64,000 nucleotides of DNA, taken from positions 3,921,501-3,985,500 of the forward strand of contig NZ_CP126980.1 of the NCBI RefSeq assembly GCF_030252345.1. The letters are read 5' to 3'. Below the pieces are notes generated by a model. The model ran no database searches, was not told the origin of the DNA, and saw only the letters and a program-made list of their open reading frames with translations. The DNA comes from Actinoplanes oblitus. Its GTDB lineage: Bacteria > Actinomycetota > Actinomycetes > Mycobacteriales > Micromonosporaceae. Shown here one piece after another: positions 54,098 through 63,680 of the stretch (positions are counted from its first letter, which is position 1; each line of letters begins with the position of its first letter). The position numbers and the translations under genes were made by a program.

Positions 54098-54476
54098 CCG
54101 CGCGGAGTCCCGCGCGAACCCGCTTTCGAGCACCTCGTGGGACGGGGCCGGCGACGACCACGTGTTGGACGTGGCGGGGCGGATCCGCGCCGACGAGCGG
54201 CGGCGCGTGCCGTTCCACCTGGACCGGCTGCTCCGGACTGCGGGGTGCTCCTCGAGCCTTTGCGCCCCAGGGCCAGCAGGCCATGATCAGGGAGTTCCCC
54301 GGAAAGTGGGGGCTGGTGCACCTTCGTGGTCCGAAAGTTGCGGCCGGTCGGGTGGCGATGAAGGCTGGAGGCAGAGTGGCGGCCGCACCGGTGGAGACCG
54401 CCGCATCCGGCACAGTGATCGAAGGTTACGGCATGGGGACAAAACCTGACAATCTCGCCCGATGGGGGAGGCCGGG
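54098..54476. other. Intergenic region
   Basis: 379 bp without a supportable gene. A GAAAGTGGGGGCTGG-rich stretch and the RBS GGGGGAGG of the next gene are present. Confidence 0.5.
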
Positions 54477-55472
54477 GTGACCGGCGCGGTCGACCATCGC
54501 GGTCAACGGCGGTTCCGCCATGGTGTGCTGATCGTGGACGGGCAGCACACGATCGAGCGGCGGCTCGTGCCGTCGCTGCGCCGCGACATCACCGCCGGGC
54601 AGGCGGTCTTCATGGTGGTCGGTGCCGACACCGCGCGGATCGTCCGGGACCGGCTGGGCGATGACGCGGACACGTTGCAATGGGCCCCGGTGGATGGCTT
54701 CTACCAGCGGCTCGGATTCAGCTACCGCAGCTTCGACCGCTATCTGCGCGATCAGCACGACCGGCAGCAGCCGATCCACATCGTCGCCGAGCCCGGCCTG
54801 GTCAGTGACCCGCGAGCACCAGTGGACCGGGTCGCCGCCTTTCTGAACTACGAGGCGATGGCCAATGACCGCTACGCCCGCTACGGCAGCCCGATCACCT
54901 GCCTGTGGCATCGGGAACACCATCCCGCCTGGGTCATCGACGACGTGCGCAAGGTCCACGGCCAGGAACTGACCGCCCGCGGCGACATCGACAATCCCAG
55001 CTACATCGCACCAGCCGCCTACCTGAACGCCCGTGTACCGGCCTCCCTGCCCGCGCCCCCACCGGTCACCGATCTCGACCTCACCGTGTGGGACTTCGCC
55101 GAGGTGGCGGCCTGCCGGGCCGCCGTCGCCCGCTGGGCGAGCCACCACGACTTCGTCCCCGCCGCTGTCCGGCAGGTCGTCGCCGCCGGCAACGAAGCCG
55201 TCACCAACGGCCTGCAGCACGGCCAGGCACCGGTACAGGTCCGCGCCTGGCGCCGGGACACCACCCTGATCCTGGACATCGAGGACCACGGCGGGCAGCC
55301 GATTCCCGCCGACGCGGGCTACCGGCCCCCGGCCACCCTCGCCGGACCCGCGGGACTGTGGGTCGCCCGGCAACTCGCCGACGTCCTGCTCACCAGCACC
55401 CACCACGGACGGACCACCGTACGCATGTACTTCCCGCATGCCGTGATCCACAGCAACCTCGACATCCCCTGA
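54477..55472 (+). CDS. MEDS-domain protein with a C-terminal HATPase
   Basis: A 331-aa cytoplasmic protein. The N-terminal 170 residues match the MEDS domain (FRHGVLIVDGQHTIERRLVPSLRRDI, ADTLQWAPVDGFYQRL); the C-terminal 130 residues are a GHKL ATPase with N-box VAAGNEAVTNGLQHG and DIEDHGGQP and GPAGLWVARQLADVL. It is the form of actinobacterial anti-sigma-type kinases that bind a small molecule through MEDS. GTG 54477 has GGGGGAGG 6 nt upstream; ATG 54462 is the alternative. No STAS partner is adjacent. Confidence 0.87.
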   Translation: MTGAVDHRGQRRFRHGVLIVDGQHTIERRLVPSLRRDITAGQAVFMVVGADTARIVRDRLGDDADTLQWAPVDGFYQRLGFSYRSFDRYLRDQHDRQQPIHIVAEPGLVSDPRAPVDRVAAFLNYEAMANDRYARYGSPITCLWHREHHPAWVIDDVRKVHGQELTARGDIDNPSYIAPAAYLNARVPASLPAPPPVTDLDLTVWDFAEVAACRAAVARWASHHDFVPAAVRQVVAAGNEAVTNGLQHGQAPVQVRAWRRDTTLILDIEDHGGQPIPADAGYRPPATLAGPAGLWVARQLADVLLTSTHHGRTTVRMYFPHAVIHSNLDIP

Positions 55473-55647
55473 TGAAACGCACCGGCGACCCCACTCGCCG
55501 AGCACCCCGGCCATTGCCACCCACTCGCCCGGGCCGGCCGGCACCGGCCTGAACGACCGGACAGCGACACACCCGGCAGCCGGCGGCACCCATCGGTGAT
55601 GACCGCACATCGACCGGTGCTGCCGTGGTGAGTGGTATACCCGCCAG

Positions 55648-56445
55648 ATGGATATGCAGCTCAGCGGTAAGGTCATCGCCGTCGTGACCGGCGGCAGCGC
55701 CGGCATCGGCCTGGCGATCGCTCGTGGCCTTGCGGCCGAAGGCGCGCACGTCGCGCTCTGCGCCCGGGACGCGGCGCGCCTCACGGCCGCCGCCCTTCAG
55801 ATCGAAACCCAGTTCGGGGTACGCGCGGTCGCCGTCCCCGCCGACCTGACCGTCCCCACGGCGGCGGCCGAGCTGGCCGCCGCCGTGCAGCGCGAGTTCG
55901 GCGGCGCCGACCTGCTCGTCAACAACGCCGGCACGGGCAGCGAGGAGAAGATCCTCACCGCGCCGGACGAGCGCTGGCAGGCGTACTGGGACCTGCACGT
56001 GATGGCGGCGGTCCGGCTGGCCCGGGCGCTCGCCCCCGGGATGAAGGCACGCGGCGGCGGGGTGATCCTGCACAACGCGTCGATCTGCGCCACCCAGCCG
56101 CTCGGCTACGAACCGATCTACAACGTCACCAAGGCGGCGCTGGTGATGTTCTCCAAGTGCCTGGCGAACGAGCTGATCGGCGACAACATCCGGGTCAACG
56201 CGGTGAACCCGGGCCTGGTGATGACCGGGGACTGGGTGAAGACCGCCAAGCAGCTGACCGCCGGCACGGCACAGGGCTGGGAGGAGTACCTGCGGGGGAT
56301 CGCCGAGGAGAAGGCGCCGATCGGGCGGTTCGCCACCCCGGAGGAGATCGCCGACTTCTTCGTCTTCCTCTGCTCGCCGCGGGCGGCGTACGCGGTGGGC
56401 TCCACCTACTACGTCGACGGCGGCTGGCTCAACGTCACGACCTGA
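55648..56445 (+). CDS. Short-chain dehydrogenase/reductase
   Basis: A 265-aa classical SDR: TGGSAGIG (14-21) binds NAD(P), NNAG (92-95), catalytic Ser145 (HNASICA), Tyr158-x-x-x-Lys162. The lack of an Asp after the second strand (CARDAARL) with Arg40 suggests NADPH. TATACC (55636-55641) lies 6 nt before ATG 55648: leaderless. It converges on the FAD oxidoreductase with an 11-bp overlap. Confidence 0.92.
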   Translation: MDMQLSGKVIAVVTGGSAGIGLAIARGLAAEGAHVALCARDAARLTAAALQIETQFGVRAVAVPADLTVPTAAAELAAAVQREFGGADLLVNNAGTGSEEKILTAPDERWQAYWDLHVMAAVRLARALAPGMKARGGGVILHNASICATQPLGYEPIYNVTKAALVMFSKCLANELIGDNIRVNAVNPGLVMTGDWVKTAKQLTAGTAQGWEEYLRGIAEEKAPIGRFATPEEIADFFVFLCSPRAAYAVGSTYYVDGGWLNVTT

Positions 56446-57490
56446 CCGCGCCCGGCCCGGCGTCGGCGGGCGTGGAACCGTCGACGCAGGCACCGGCGAG
56501 CACCTCGCCGAGCAGCGGGGCGAACTTCATCAGGTTCTCGCCGTGCACGGCCAGCACCCGGCCGTTGCGGGCGAACTGCAGGCCGTCGCCGAGATCCGGA
56601 TGGTGGGTGCAGTAGACCCGGCCGATCGGGCGCGGCTCGACGAACGGCAGGTGCTCGGCGACGTGGGCGGTGACCGCCGCCAGCGACGCGCGTTCCGCGG
56701 CGTCCCGCCCGGCGCTCCAGGCCACCAGGGCCGGATCGACGTCGCCGCCGACCGCCCACCCGCCGGCCGCCGCCAGGTGCTGGTAGGTGCCGGGGAGCCC
56801 GTCGGCCGCCTCGGTGATCCAGCACTGCGGCCGCTCGGGTGCGCCGCGGCGCAGCGGGAAGGTGACGCGCAGGTGGTGCTCCAGGGCCGACGGTGTGTCG
56901 ATGCCGGCGCCGGCGGCCAGCCCGGAGGTGCCGGAGCCGGCGGCGATCAGGGCGGTGTCGACGACGTCGGTGGCGGGACCGGCGCTCACGCGTACGCCGG
57001 CCGGGGTTTGCTCGACGGCCTCGACCCGGGCGTGCCGCAGGCGGTGGCCGGCGGCCGCGACCAGGTAGGCGCGCAGCCGGTCCACCCGGATCACGCCGCC
57101 GGACGGGTCGATCAGGGCGGGACCGGGGAAGGCGCGCGCCGGCAGGCGCAGCAGCGGTGAGTCGGGCTCGACCAGGTCGTGCGGTGCGCCGGCGGCGGCC
57201 ATCGCGGTGGCCCAGGTGGCGGTCCCGGCGCCGCTGACCACGGTGCCGACCCGGTCGATGAGCGGGGTGCCGGCCTGCTCGCTCCACCTGGCGAACAGCG
57301 CGCCGGAGCGGGCGGCCAGCTCCACCATGTCCGGGTAGACGTGCGCCAGCCGGAAGATCCGGGTGTCGCCGGCGGAACGCTCGCCCATCGGCTCGCCGGC
57401 CTCGTAGCACCACACGTCGACGCCCTGCCGGAGCAGGGTGAGCGTCACCGACAAGCCGACGACGCCCGCACCGATCACCGCGACCCTCAT
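56435..57490 (-). CDS. FAD-dependent oxidoreductase (DAO/monomeric sarcosine oxidase-like)
   Basis: A 351-aa flavoprotein: Rossmann motif VIGAGVVGLSVTLTLLRQG, then RIFRLAHVYPDMVELA and VIRVDRLRAYLVAAA, GSGTSGL and a C-terminal GENLMKFAPLLGEVLA. The family oxidises secondary amines or amino acids. No Cys for covalent FAD attachment is clear at the usual place (FARNGR, VHGEN). ATG 57490 is 6 nt after TAGCGT (minus strand), so it is leaderless. Confidence 0.85.
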   Translation of the reverse strand: MRVAVIGAGVVGLSVTLTLLRQGVDVWCYEAGEPMGERSAGDTRIFRLAHVYPDMVELAARSGALFARWSEQAGTPLIDRVGTVVSGAGTATWATAMAAAGAPHDLVEPDSPLLRLPARAFPGPALIDPSGGVIRVDRLRAYLVAAAGHRLRHARVEAVEQTPAGVRVSAGPATDVVDTALIAAGSGTSGLAAGAGIDTPSALEHHLRVTFPLRRGAPERPQCWITEAADGLPGTYQHLAAAGGWAVGGDVDPALVAWSAGRDAAERASLAAVTAHVAEHLPFVEPRPIGRVYCTHHPDLGDGLQFARNGRVLAVHGENLMKFAPLLGEVLAGACVDGSTPADAGPGAVRS

Positions 57491-57520
57491 GGATGGACGC
57501 TAGCAGCCGGCACCGGCACG

Positions 57521-58195
57521 TCAGGTGCAGCGACTGGTGTTGACCGTGCAGGCGGCGGGGCGGTCGCCGGTCCCGGTGCGGGCGAACTGGAAGCGCAGCA
57601 CCACCGTGGATCCGGCGCCGACCGGCACGCCGGACCGCCAGACGAAGCTGTCACCGGAGCGGCTCAGGGTGGCCTGCGGTGCCGACTCGACCCACGAGGT
57701 GCGCAGGTCACCGACGTTGTCCGGGAAGCGCAGCGTGACCGTCCAGTCCCGGGGCTCGCCGGTGGCGTTGCTGATCGCCACCTCGCCGATGAACTCGGTG
57801 TCGTACGTCCCGACGACGCCGTAGCGTCCGGTGACCGCCGCGGCCGGCGCGCGCGTGGTCGTGGGCCGCGGTGCCGGCGTCGTGGATCGCGGTGCCGGCG
57901 TCGCGCTCGACGGCGACCAGATGACCGGCCGCCGGGAGTGCGCGGATCGCGCGGCGGGGGAGGAGGGTCGTGGCCCGGCCGGCGACGGGGTGACGACCAC
58001 GGTCTCCCGCGGCGCCGGCGGTGGGAGGACCGGGCCGAGTGCGGTGTCGTCGTCGCGCTCGGCCGGTGACAGCCGGAACATGGTCACGAGCAGCATGAAC
58101 AGCAGGGCGCCGACACCTACCACGGTCGGCGCCCAGGGGAGCAGATGCCGTACGCCCTCGCGGAAGCCGCCCTCCCGCCGTTTGGATCCCGCCAT
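57521..58195 (-). CDS. Membrane-anchored CBM2-like protein
   Basis: A 224-aa protein: an N-terminal basic stretch, one membrane helix (about 22-42), a Pro/Ser/Thr-rich linker (60-115) and a C-terminal domain of about 100 residues that resembles family 2 carbohydrate-binding modules (ISNATGEPRDWTVTLRFPD, VVLRFQF, Cys pair). It would display a cellulose/chitin-binding-like domain outside the cell, but it has no catalytic domain. Confidence 0.75.
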   Translation of the reverse strand: MAGSKRREGGFREGVRHLLPWAPTVVGVGALLFMLLVTMFRLSPAERDDDTALGPVLPPPAPRETVVVTPSPAGPRPSSPAARSAHSRRPVIWSPSSATPAPRSTTPAPRPTTTRAPAAAVTGRYGVVGTYDTEFIGEVAISNATGEPRDWTVTLRFPDNVGDLRTSWVESAPQATLSRSGDSFVWRSGVPVGAGSTVVLRFQFARTGTGDRPAACTVNTSRCT

Positions 58196-58288
58196 CTGAA
58201 GGAAGCGCCGCCCTTGATCGATCTGTGAACGAGCACACCCTAGGTGGGCTGCCCGGTGAGGTCAACGCCCCGCTCGACCCGTCCGCTG

Positions 58289-59005
58289 TCAGGCGTCGTC
58301 CGGGCAGCGGTCGCGGGCGCGTTCCGGCGGCGGGAACAGGTCCAGCAGGCTCGTCTCCTCGACCGGCAGTGCCGGGTCGACCGCCGGCGAACGCTCCGGC
58401 ACCGGTGCCGTCAGATGCATGCCGAACCAGTCCGCCGCCTGGATGGCGAGCAGCTCCAGCGCCTCCTGCCCGCTGAAATAGCGATCCGTGCCCGGGATGA
58501 CGCACAGGTCGGCGTGCGCGCGCATCGCCTTGCGCGCCTGCTCGTTCAGCGTGCGCAGCTGCAGGTCGCGCTCCCCGACGACGAGCAGGGTGGGTGCCTG
58601 CAACTGCGCCAGCGCGCCGCCGGCCAGGTCGGCGCGCCCGCCGCGGGTCACCACCGCCTGCACCTCGCCGGGCCGGGCCGCGGCCGCCACCAGCGCCGCC
58701 GCGGCGCCGGCGCCGGCGGCGAACAGCCCGACCGGCAGCGGGGCGGTCACCGGCTGGGTGCGCACCCAGCGGAGCGTGCCGATCAGCCGGTCGGCGAGCA
58801 GGTCGATGTCGAACAGCCGCGCCTCGTCGGCCCGCTCCCGCGCGGTCAGCGGCTCGATCAGCAACGTCGCCAGGCCCCGGTCCCGCAGCACCCCGGCAAC
58901 CGCCCGGTCCCGGGGCCGGTTCTGCGCGAACACCACCATGCCCGCCGCGGCCGGTGGCATGGTCAGGTCCCCGTCCAGCAGCGCTCCGGCCGCATGAATT
59001 TGCAT
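58289..59005 (-). CDS. Dienelactone-hydrolase-like alpha/beta hydrolase
   Basis: A 238-aa protein: MVVFAQNRPRDRAVAGVLRDRGLATLLIEP, a GLFAAGAGAAAAL elbow in which the usual catalytic Cys/Ser has been replaced by Ala or Gly, LLVVGERDLQL acid region and VIPGTDRYF in the place of the usual His. This suggests a catalytically dead or altered hydrolase. The C-terminal extension is Pro/Asp-rich. ATG 59005 is used. Confidence 0.75.
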   Translation of the reverse strand: MQIHAAGALLDGDLTMPPAAAGMVVFAQNRPRDRAVAGVLRDRGLATLLIEPLTARERADEARLFDIDLLADRLIGTLRWVRTQPVTAPLPVGLFAAGAGAAAALVAAAARPGEVQAVVTRGGRADLAGGALAQLQAPTLLVVGERDLQLRTLNEQARKAMRAHADLCVIPGTDRYFSGQEALELLAIQAADWFGMHLTAPVPERSPAVDPALPVEETSLLDLFPPPERARDRCPDDA

Positions 59006-59097
59006 GATCGCCCAGGTACCCCGCCGCACCGTGGCGAATCCGCCCCATCGAGTAAGCCTTCCGATAGATTGGCCGCAGTCGATTGATGGAGGACAGT

Positions 59098-59826
59098 GTG
59101 GTCCCGTTCCCACGATTCCTGATGCTCACCGCCGCCACCGTGGTGGCGCTGGCCGCCGGCGCCGCGCCCGCCGCGGCCCACGCCCGGACCGATCCGGGCC
59201 CCACCACCGGCCCGTGCCAGTACACGCCGACCCCGGACGAGCCCGCCGCCCGGCCGGTCCCGTTGCCGCGCGACCCGCGGCACACCCCCGACCGGGGGAC
59301 CGTCCCGGTGGTGCTGCACACCAACCTCGGTGAGATCCCGCTGGTGCTCGACCGGGCCGCCGCGCCGTGCACCGTGCAGAGCTTCCTGCACCTGGTCCGG
59401 CACCGCTTCTACGACCGGACGATCTGTCACCGGCTCACCGCGTACCCGACCCTGAAGGTCCTGCAGTGCGGGGACCCCAGCGGCACCGGCGAGGGTGGCC
59501 CCGGCTACCGCTACCGCGACGAGCTGCCCACGAATCTGCCGCCGGCGCCGACCGACCCGACCGGCGTGCGCCGGCTCTACGCGCGCGGCGTGCTGGCCAT
59601 GGCCAACGCCGGCCCGGACACCAACGGCAGCCAGTTCTTCCTGGTGTACGGCGACTCCGCGCTGCGCCCCAACTACTCGATCTTCGGGCGGGCGACCGCC
59701 CGGGGCCTGACGACGCTGGACCGGATCGCGGCCGGGGGCATCGCGCCGACCGCCGAGGACCCGGCCCCGGTGGACGGGGCGCCGGCACTGCGTACCGAGA
59801 TCCGCAAGGCCCGCGTCGGGTGCTGA
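59098..59826 (+). CDS. Secreted cyclophilin-type peptidyl-prolyl isomerase
   Basis: A 242-aa protein with a signal peptide (ending AAA, about 29), a spacer rich in Pro and an extracytoplasmic cyclophilin domain (NLGEIPLVLDRAAAPCTVQSFLHLV, FYDRTICHRL, GVLAMANAGPDTNGSQFFLVYGD, YSIFGR). The usual catalytic Arg is present at the H-R-L site. GTG 59098 has GGAGG about 5 nt upstream, which makes it better than ATG 59086. Helps fold exported proteins. Confidence 0.88.
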   Translation: MVPFPRFLMLTAATVVALAAGAAPAAAHARTDPGPTTGPCQYTPTPDEPAARPVPLPRDPRHTPDRGTVPVVLHTNLGEIPLVLDRAAAPCTVQSFLHLVRHRFYDRTICHRLTAYPTLKVLQCGDPSGTGEGGPGYRYRDELPTNLPPAPTDPTGVRRLYARGVLAMANAGPDTNGSQFFLVYGDSALRPNYSIFGRATARGLTTLDRIAAGGIAPTAEDPAPVDGAPALRTEIRKARVGC

Positions 59827-59921
59827 GGCGTACCCGGAACGGCTGACCACCAGCGTGTCCGGTGGGGTCCGGGCGGCCCGGCGGGGCTATGGTCGGGTTT
59901 CACACCGGCGAGGGAGGGCAC

Positions 59922-60665
59922 ATGCGGCCGCATTTCGCCGAGCTCGGCTGGGCTCCGACCCGGATCGGCGAGATCAGTCTGCGCCGCCGCCGGGATCCCA
60001 CCACCGAGACCGAGGTGTACGAGGTCAAGCTCGGCGACGAGTACCTCATGTCCAGCCTGTTCACCGTCGCCGAGGAGGAACTCGCCCGGCTCGCCCTGGC
60101 GGTCCTGCCGGCGGCGGCCTGCGACGTGGTCGTCGGCGGTCTCGGGCTGGGCTACACCGCCCGCACCGCGCTCGCCGACGACCGGGTCCGCTCGCTGACC
60201 GTTGTCGAGGCCCTGGCCCCGGTGATCGACTGGCATCGCGACGACCTGCTGCCCGGCGGGCGCGAGCTCACCGCCGACCCGCGGGTGACGATGCTGCACG
60301 GTGACTTCTTCGCCCTGCTGCGCGACGGGACGGGATTCGACCCGGCCGTACCGGACCGGAAGTTCGACGCGATCCTGGTCGACATCGACCATTCGCCGGT
60401 CAACGTGCTGGATCCCACCCACGCCGACCTGTACACCACCGCCGGCCTGCACCGACTCGGCGGCCGGCTGCGGCCGGGCGGCGTGTTCGGCCTGTGGTCC
60501 GACGACGCGCCGGACGACGGTTTCCTGGCCATGCTGGCGCAGTGCTTCGCCTCGGCCACCGCGCACGTGGTGACCTTCGGCAACCCGCTGACCGGGGGAC
60601 AGTCGGCCAACACGGTCTATCTCGCGACGGCGGCTCCGCCCGATCAGCCTGTCGCCGCGGACTAG
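59922..60665 (+). CDS. Spermidine synthase-like SAM-dependent enzyme
   Basis: A 247-aa protein of the spermidine/spermine synthase fold: DVVVGGLGLGYTARTAL, LTVVEALAPVIDWH, DAILVDIDHSPVNVLDP, GGVFGLWSDDAPDD. Lacks the N-terminal beta-barrel of true spermidine synthases and the polyamine-binding Asp is displaced, so it may methylate or transfer to another amine. ATG 59922 has GAGGGAGGG upstream. It is about 95 bp after the cyclophilin gene. Confidence 0.8.
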   Translation: MRPHFAELGWAPTRIGEISLRRRRDPTTETEVYEVKLGDEYLMSSLFTVAEEELARLALAVLPAAACDVVVGGLGLGYTARTALADDRVRSLTVVEALAPVIDWHRDDLLPGGRELTADPRVTMLHGDFFALLRDGTGFDPAVPDRKFDAILVDIDHSPVNVLDPTHADLYTTAGLHRLGGRLRPGGVFGLWSDDAPDDGFLAMLAQCFASATAHVVTFGNPLTGGQSANTVYLATAAPPDQPVAAD

Positions 60666-60846
60666 CTCACCGCGCGGCCGGTGCGGTAGGCGACTTCGAG
60701 GTGCTCTCCCCCGAAGAGTGATTGATCTTTACGTCAGAGGGCGTTCGCCAGAAATGATGACGTTAGGCTTCAACGCGTCTCCTCCGAAACCCGTCACGGT
60801 GACCGAGGATTCGTTGAGGTCGATGACGACCAGCTCGACCCCTTGC

Positions 60847-61542
60847 TCATCCTCCCCGCTTTCGCCGCAGGCTCGGTCGAAGCGGTCTCCCGGTCGCTGT
60901 CGGCGGGGCGACGACCAGTTCGGTGTCCGGGTTGTGGTCGATCGGCGCAGGGCCACCCACGATCATGGTGGCGCGAGCCCACGGCTGTTCACGCGCCAGG
61001 AACGGCAGTTCCTCGCGCAGCCAGTTCGCTACATGCTCCAACTGCTCAGGCGAAGCACCGTCCCGGGCGACCAACCGACGCTCCTGCTCATCAAGGTCAC
61101 CCTGCATCCACACCGAGGCGTCCAGCCACGCCGCGAGCTCCTCGCGGATGACGCCGGTGCCCTCGACGAAGACGAACTCGGCTCCTGCGGGGACAACGAT
61201 GGATCCGAGCCGGTCGTGGGCGGCCCACGCGTCGGGGCGGAAGTCGACCGCCGCACCCTGGTGCAACGGTTTCAGGATGTTCTCGGCCAGCACCGCGCCC
61301 CAGTCGAAATAGGCATGGTTCCAGGCGACATCGTCGGTATGCACGATGGCCGAGTCCGGCACCATTTCGCAGAGCCGTTCAGCCAAAGTCGTCTTGCCCG
61401 CACCGCCGCGCCCGTCGATGGCGATCACCCGCGGACGACCGCTGACCTCGGAAGATGCGTCGCGGAGTTGCCGTACAACGTCGAGCACGGTTACTGCCCG
61501 CCAGCCAACAGCCTCGATCTCACCTGGATGAAGATGCATCAT
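60847..61542 (-). CDS. Uridine kinase-like small-molecule kinase
   Basis: A 231-aa P-loop kinase: Walker A is GRGGAGKTT near 52, HTDDVAWNHAYFDW and VFVEGTGVIREEL. The closest type is uridine kinase/phosphoribulokinase-like proteins of actinobacteria. The nucleoside or other substrate is unknown. ATG 61542 (or 61539) is used; a longer frame from 61569 exists. Confidence 0.82.
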   Translation of the reverse strand: MMHLHPGEIEAVGWRAVTVLDVVRQLRDASSEVSGRPRVIAIDGRGGAGKTTLAERLCEMVPDSAIVHTDDVAWNHAYFDWGAVLAENILKPLHQGAAVDFRPDAWAAHDRLGSIVVPAGAEFVFVEGTGVIREELAAWLDASVWMQGDLDEQERRLVARDGASPEQLEHVANWLREELPFLAREQPWARATMIVGGPAPIDHNPDTELVVAPPTATGRPLRPSLRRKRGG

Positions 61543-61612
61543 CAACCTGTCTCTAGCCGACACGCCCAAGCCCTACCCGGACCGGTAGACCAAGTGCCTC
61601 ACGTTATCGACG

Positions 61613-62620
61613 TCACTCTGGAGAAGCGCCCCGAGCGCGACGGCAACGCCGCCCGGGCTGAAGGGCACACAGGGCGTTCGCCATAGCGTCACGGTGACGC
61701 AACACCGAGCGCCACCCCACGCACTTGCCCTTGACTGTGCGGGTGCGGGTGCGGGTGATCCGGACAGCCTGTTCGGCTTTGGGGAATCCCAGCCTGCCCG
61801 GCGTCGCGACGGTCAATGCCTTGACGGTGCGGGTCTCTTGACGGCCGCGACCGGTCTCGCGGGTCTGCGCCCCGACCGGAACCTGCGCCCAGGGCAGGGC
61901 CTTGAGTTGGGCGAACAGCTTCGGCTGGTTGGCCTTCGCCGTGACCATCAGACGCGCGCCGTGCTCGGCGAGCAGGGCGGCGTGCCCGACCTGGGCATGC
62001 AACGCATCTGCCACGACCAGCACGCCATCCAGCGACCCCAGCACCGTCTTGATCAGCCGCAACAGCGGCGTGAACGCGGGGATTTCATTCGACTTCGCGG
62101 CGATCTGGACCTGACCGAGCACGATGCCGGTGCTGGTGTCGTAGGCCGAGAGCAGATGGACCTGACGGCCGTCTCCCACCGGGCACCACGCTCGACCTTC
62201 CCGTCGACGGCGATGACCCGGTGCCACCAGTGACCAGCCGCCGGGACCAGCACTGTCCGGTTCTGCAGCCAGCACGCCAGGACCTGCGACAACACAGCGG
62301 CGTCGATACGGATCAGCAGCCACACCGTCGTCGCGGCGGGTACCCGGCCATCGAATCCGAGCCGGGCCCACACCGTGCGGTCCTGGAACCGTACCCAGTC
62401 GCTGACCGCGGCGAACGTGCACGCCCCCGGCGATCACCGCGCACACCGCTGCCGCCAGGATGGCAACCAGGGGATACCGGCGTCCACGCGGATCCCGCGG
62501 GTCAGCCACTACCTCCAACGCGATGAACAGACTCCGCCGGTCACCATCGGTGACCGTGGTCGGGCACGGCACGTGTGGGAGTCGTTGCGGCAGCACGATC
62601 TCGGTCAGTAATGATGTCAT
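61613..62620 (-). pseudogene. ISAs1-family transposase, frameshifted
   Basis: On the minus strand: an N-terminal domain (DGDRRSLFIALEVVADPRDP, RGRRYPLVAILAAAVCAVIAG), then a frameshift at a G5 run near 62427, then ATTVWLLIRIDAAVLSQVL and HRVIAVDGKVERGAR in another frame, then back: HLLSAYDTSTGIVLGQVQIA, SNEIPAFTPLLRLIKTV, LVVADALHAQVGHAALL, TAKANQPKLFAQLKALPWA, RGRQETRTVKALTV. The DDE core segments are recognisable, but the enzyme is broken twice and its C-terminal end is missing. It is an inactive insertion sequence. Confidence 0.82.
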
Positions 62621-62624
62621 CAGC

Positions 62625-62686
62625 GGGTGCGGTCCTGTTCTGGCTCATGGTCTTCGCAAACTCATGATCACCAGCGGGCCGCACCC
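62625..62686. repeat. Inverted repeat near the transposase start
   Basis: GGGTGCGG (62625-62632) and CCGCACCC (62679-62686) are separated by 46 nt. It may be a hairpin or part of an IS end; no matching right end was found. Confidence 0.4.
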
Positions 62687-62747
62687 GTCCTACATGGACC
62701 CCAGAATCTCGCCAGTTCCCCACCAAAAACCCCAGCTCAAGCACCCC

Positions 62748-63680
62748 TCAACCGACTACGCAACCGCCCTGAGCCACGGCGCCGGCCTCGGCCACCACCT
62801 TGGCGAAGCTGCGCACGAGGTCGGTCTCGGAGGTGTTGCGCCATACCAGTGCCCACCGCGATGGTAAGGCGTCGGTGACCGGTACGTAGACGATGCCTGG
62901 CCACGGGTAGTAGTCGGCGGCCTCGGCTTGTGTCAGGGCCATCGTCTGGCTTCCGGCTACCGTGGTCAACCCCTCCTGCCACGTGCTGACGCAGGTCCCG
63001 CGTGGGATCGGGCGGCCGCTGGGGGTGTGGAACGGGACGAGGCTCTCTTCCATGTACTGCGGGATTGGCCCGTTGGGTGCTAGCACCGTGTAGTCGCCGA
63101 GGTCTTCGAGGTGGATGGAGGCATGGCGGGCGAGCGGGTGTGTGTTGGCCATCATTGCCATGATCGGTGTGATGCGCAGGACCGGGCCGACGGTCAGGTC
63201 AGGCTCTCGGACCGGTAGCCAGAGGACACCAATGTCGATTTGGCCGGACCGCAGGGCGGTGAACGGATCTGGCGGATGGACCTCACGGAAGCGGACCTCT
63301 ACCGCGGGCTCCCGGGTGCGGAACTCCTCGATGATGTCGCCGAGGGTTTGTGCGGTCGCGCCCATCGTGCCGAGTGTGAGGCTCCGGCCGGCGCCACGCG
63401 CTGCGGTCGCCGTGGCCTCGATGCCATCCACGATCTGCCGATACGCGGGTTGAAGCTGTGTCCGCAGTTGCACGCCCAGCCGGGTCAGGCGTACGGCGCG
63501 GCTGGTGCGCTCGAACAGCGGCGCGCCGATGCGACGTTCCGTTGTCTTGATCGACTGACTGACCCGTGCTTGCGAGACGTGCAGCCGTTGCGCGGTCCTC
63601 CCGAAGTGCAACTCCTCCGCCAGAGCCAGAAAGATCTCGATATCGCGAAGCTCCACCTGCACCCCCGTGGCGAACACCAT
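62748..63680 (-). CDS. LysR family transcriptional regulator
   Basis: A 310-aa LysR-type regulator: N-terminal winged helix (LRDIEIFLALAEELHFGRTAQRLHVSQARVSQSIKTTERRIGAPLFERT) and a periplasmic-binding-like co-inducer domain (LTLGTMGATAQTLGDIIEEF, GQIDIGVLWLP). ATG 63680 is used, with a -10-like TAGGGT about 10 nt upstream; GTG 63662 is an alternative. Target unknown. It follows the IS remnant. Confidence 0.9.
   Translation of the reverse strand: MVFATGVQVELRDIEIFLALAEELHFGRTAQRLHVSQARVSQSIKTTERRIGAPLFERTSRAVRLTRLGVQLRTQLQPAYRQIVDGIEATATAARGAGRSLTLGTMGATAQTLGDIIEEFRTREPAVEVRFREVHPPDPFTALRSGQIDIGVLWLPVREPDLTVGPVLRITPIMAMMANTHPLARHASIHLEDLGDYTVLAPNGPIPQYMEESLVPFHTPSGRPIPRGTCVSTWQEGLTTVAGSQTMALTQAEAADYYPWPGIVYVPVTDALPSRWALVWRNTSETDLVRSFAKVVAEAGAVAQGGCVVG

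Noticed and set aside
60666..60846. Gene between the spermidine-synthase-like and kinase genes
   Set aside because: 181 bp without RBS or recognisable product.
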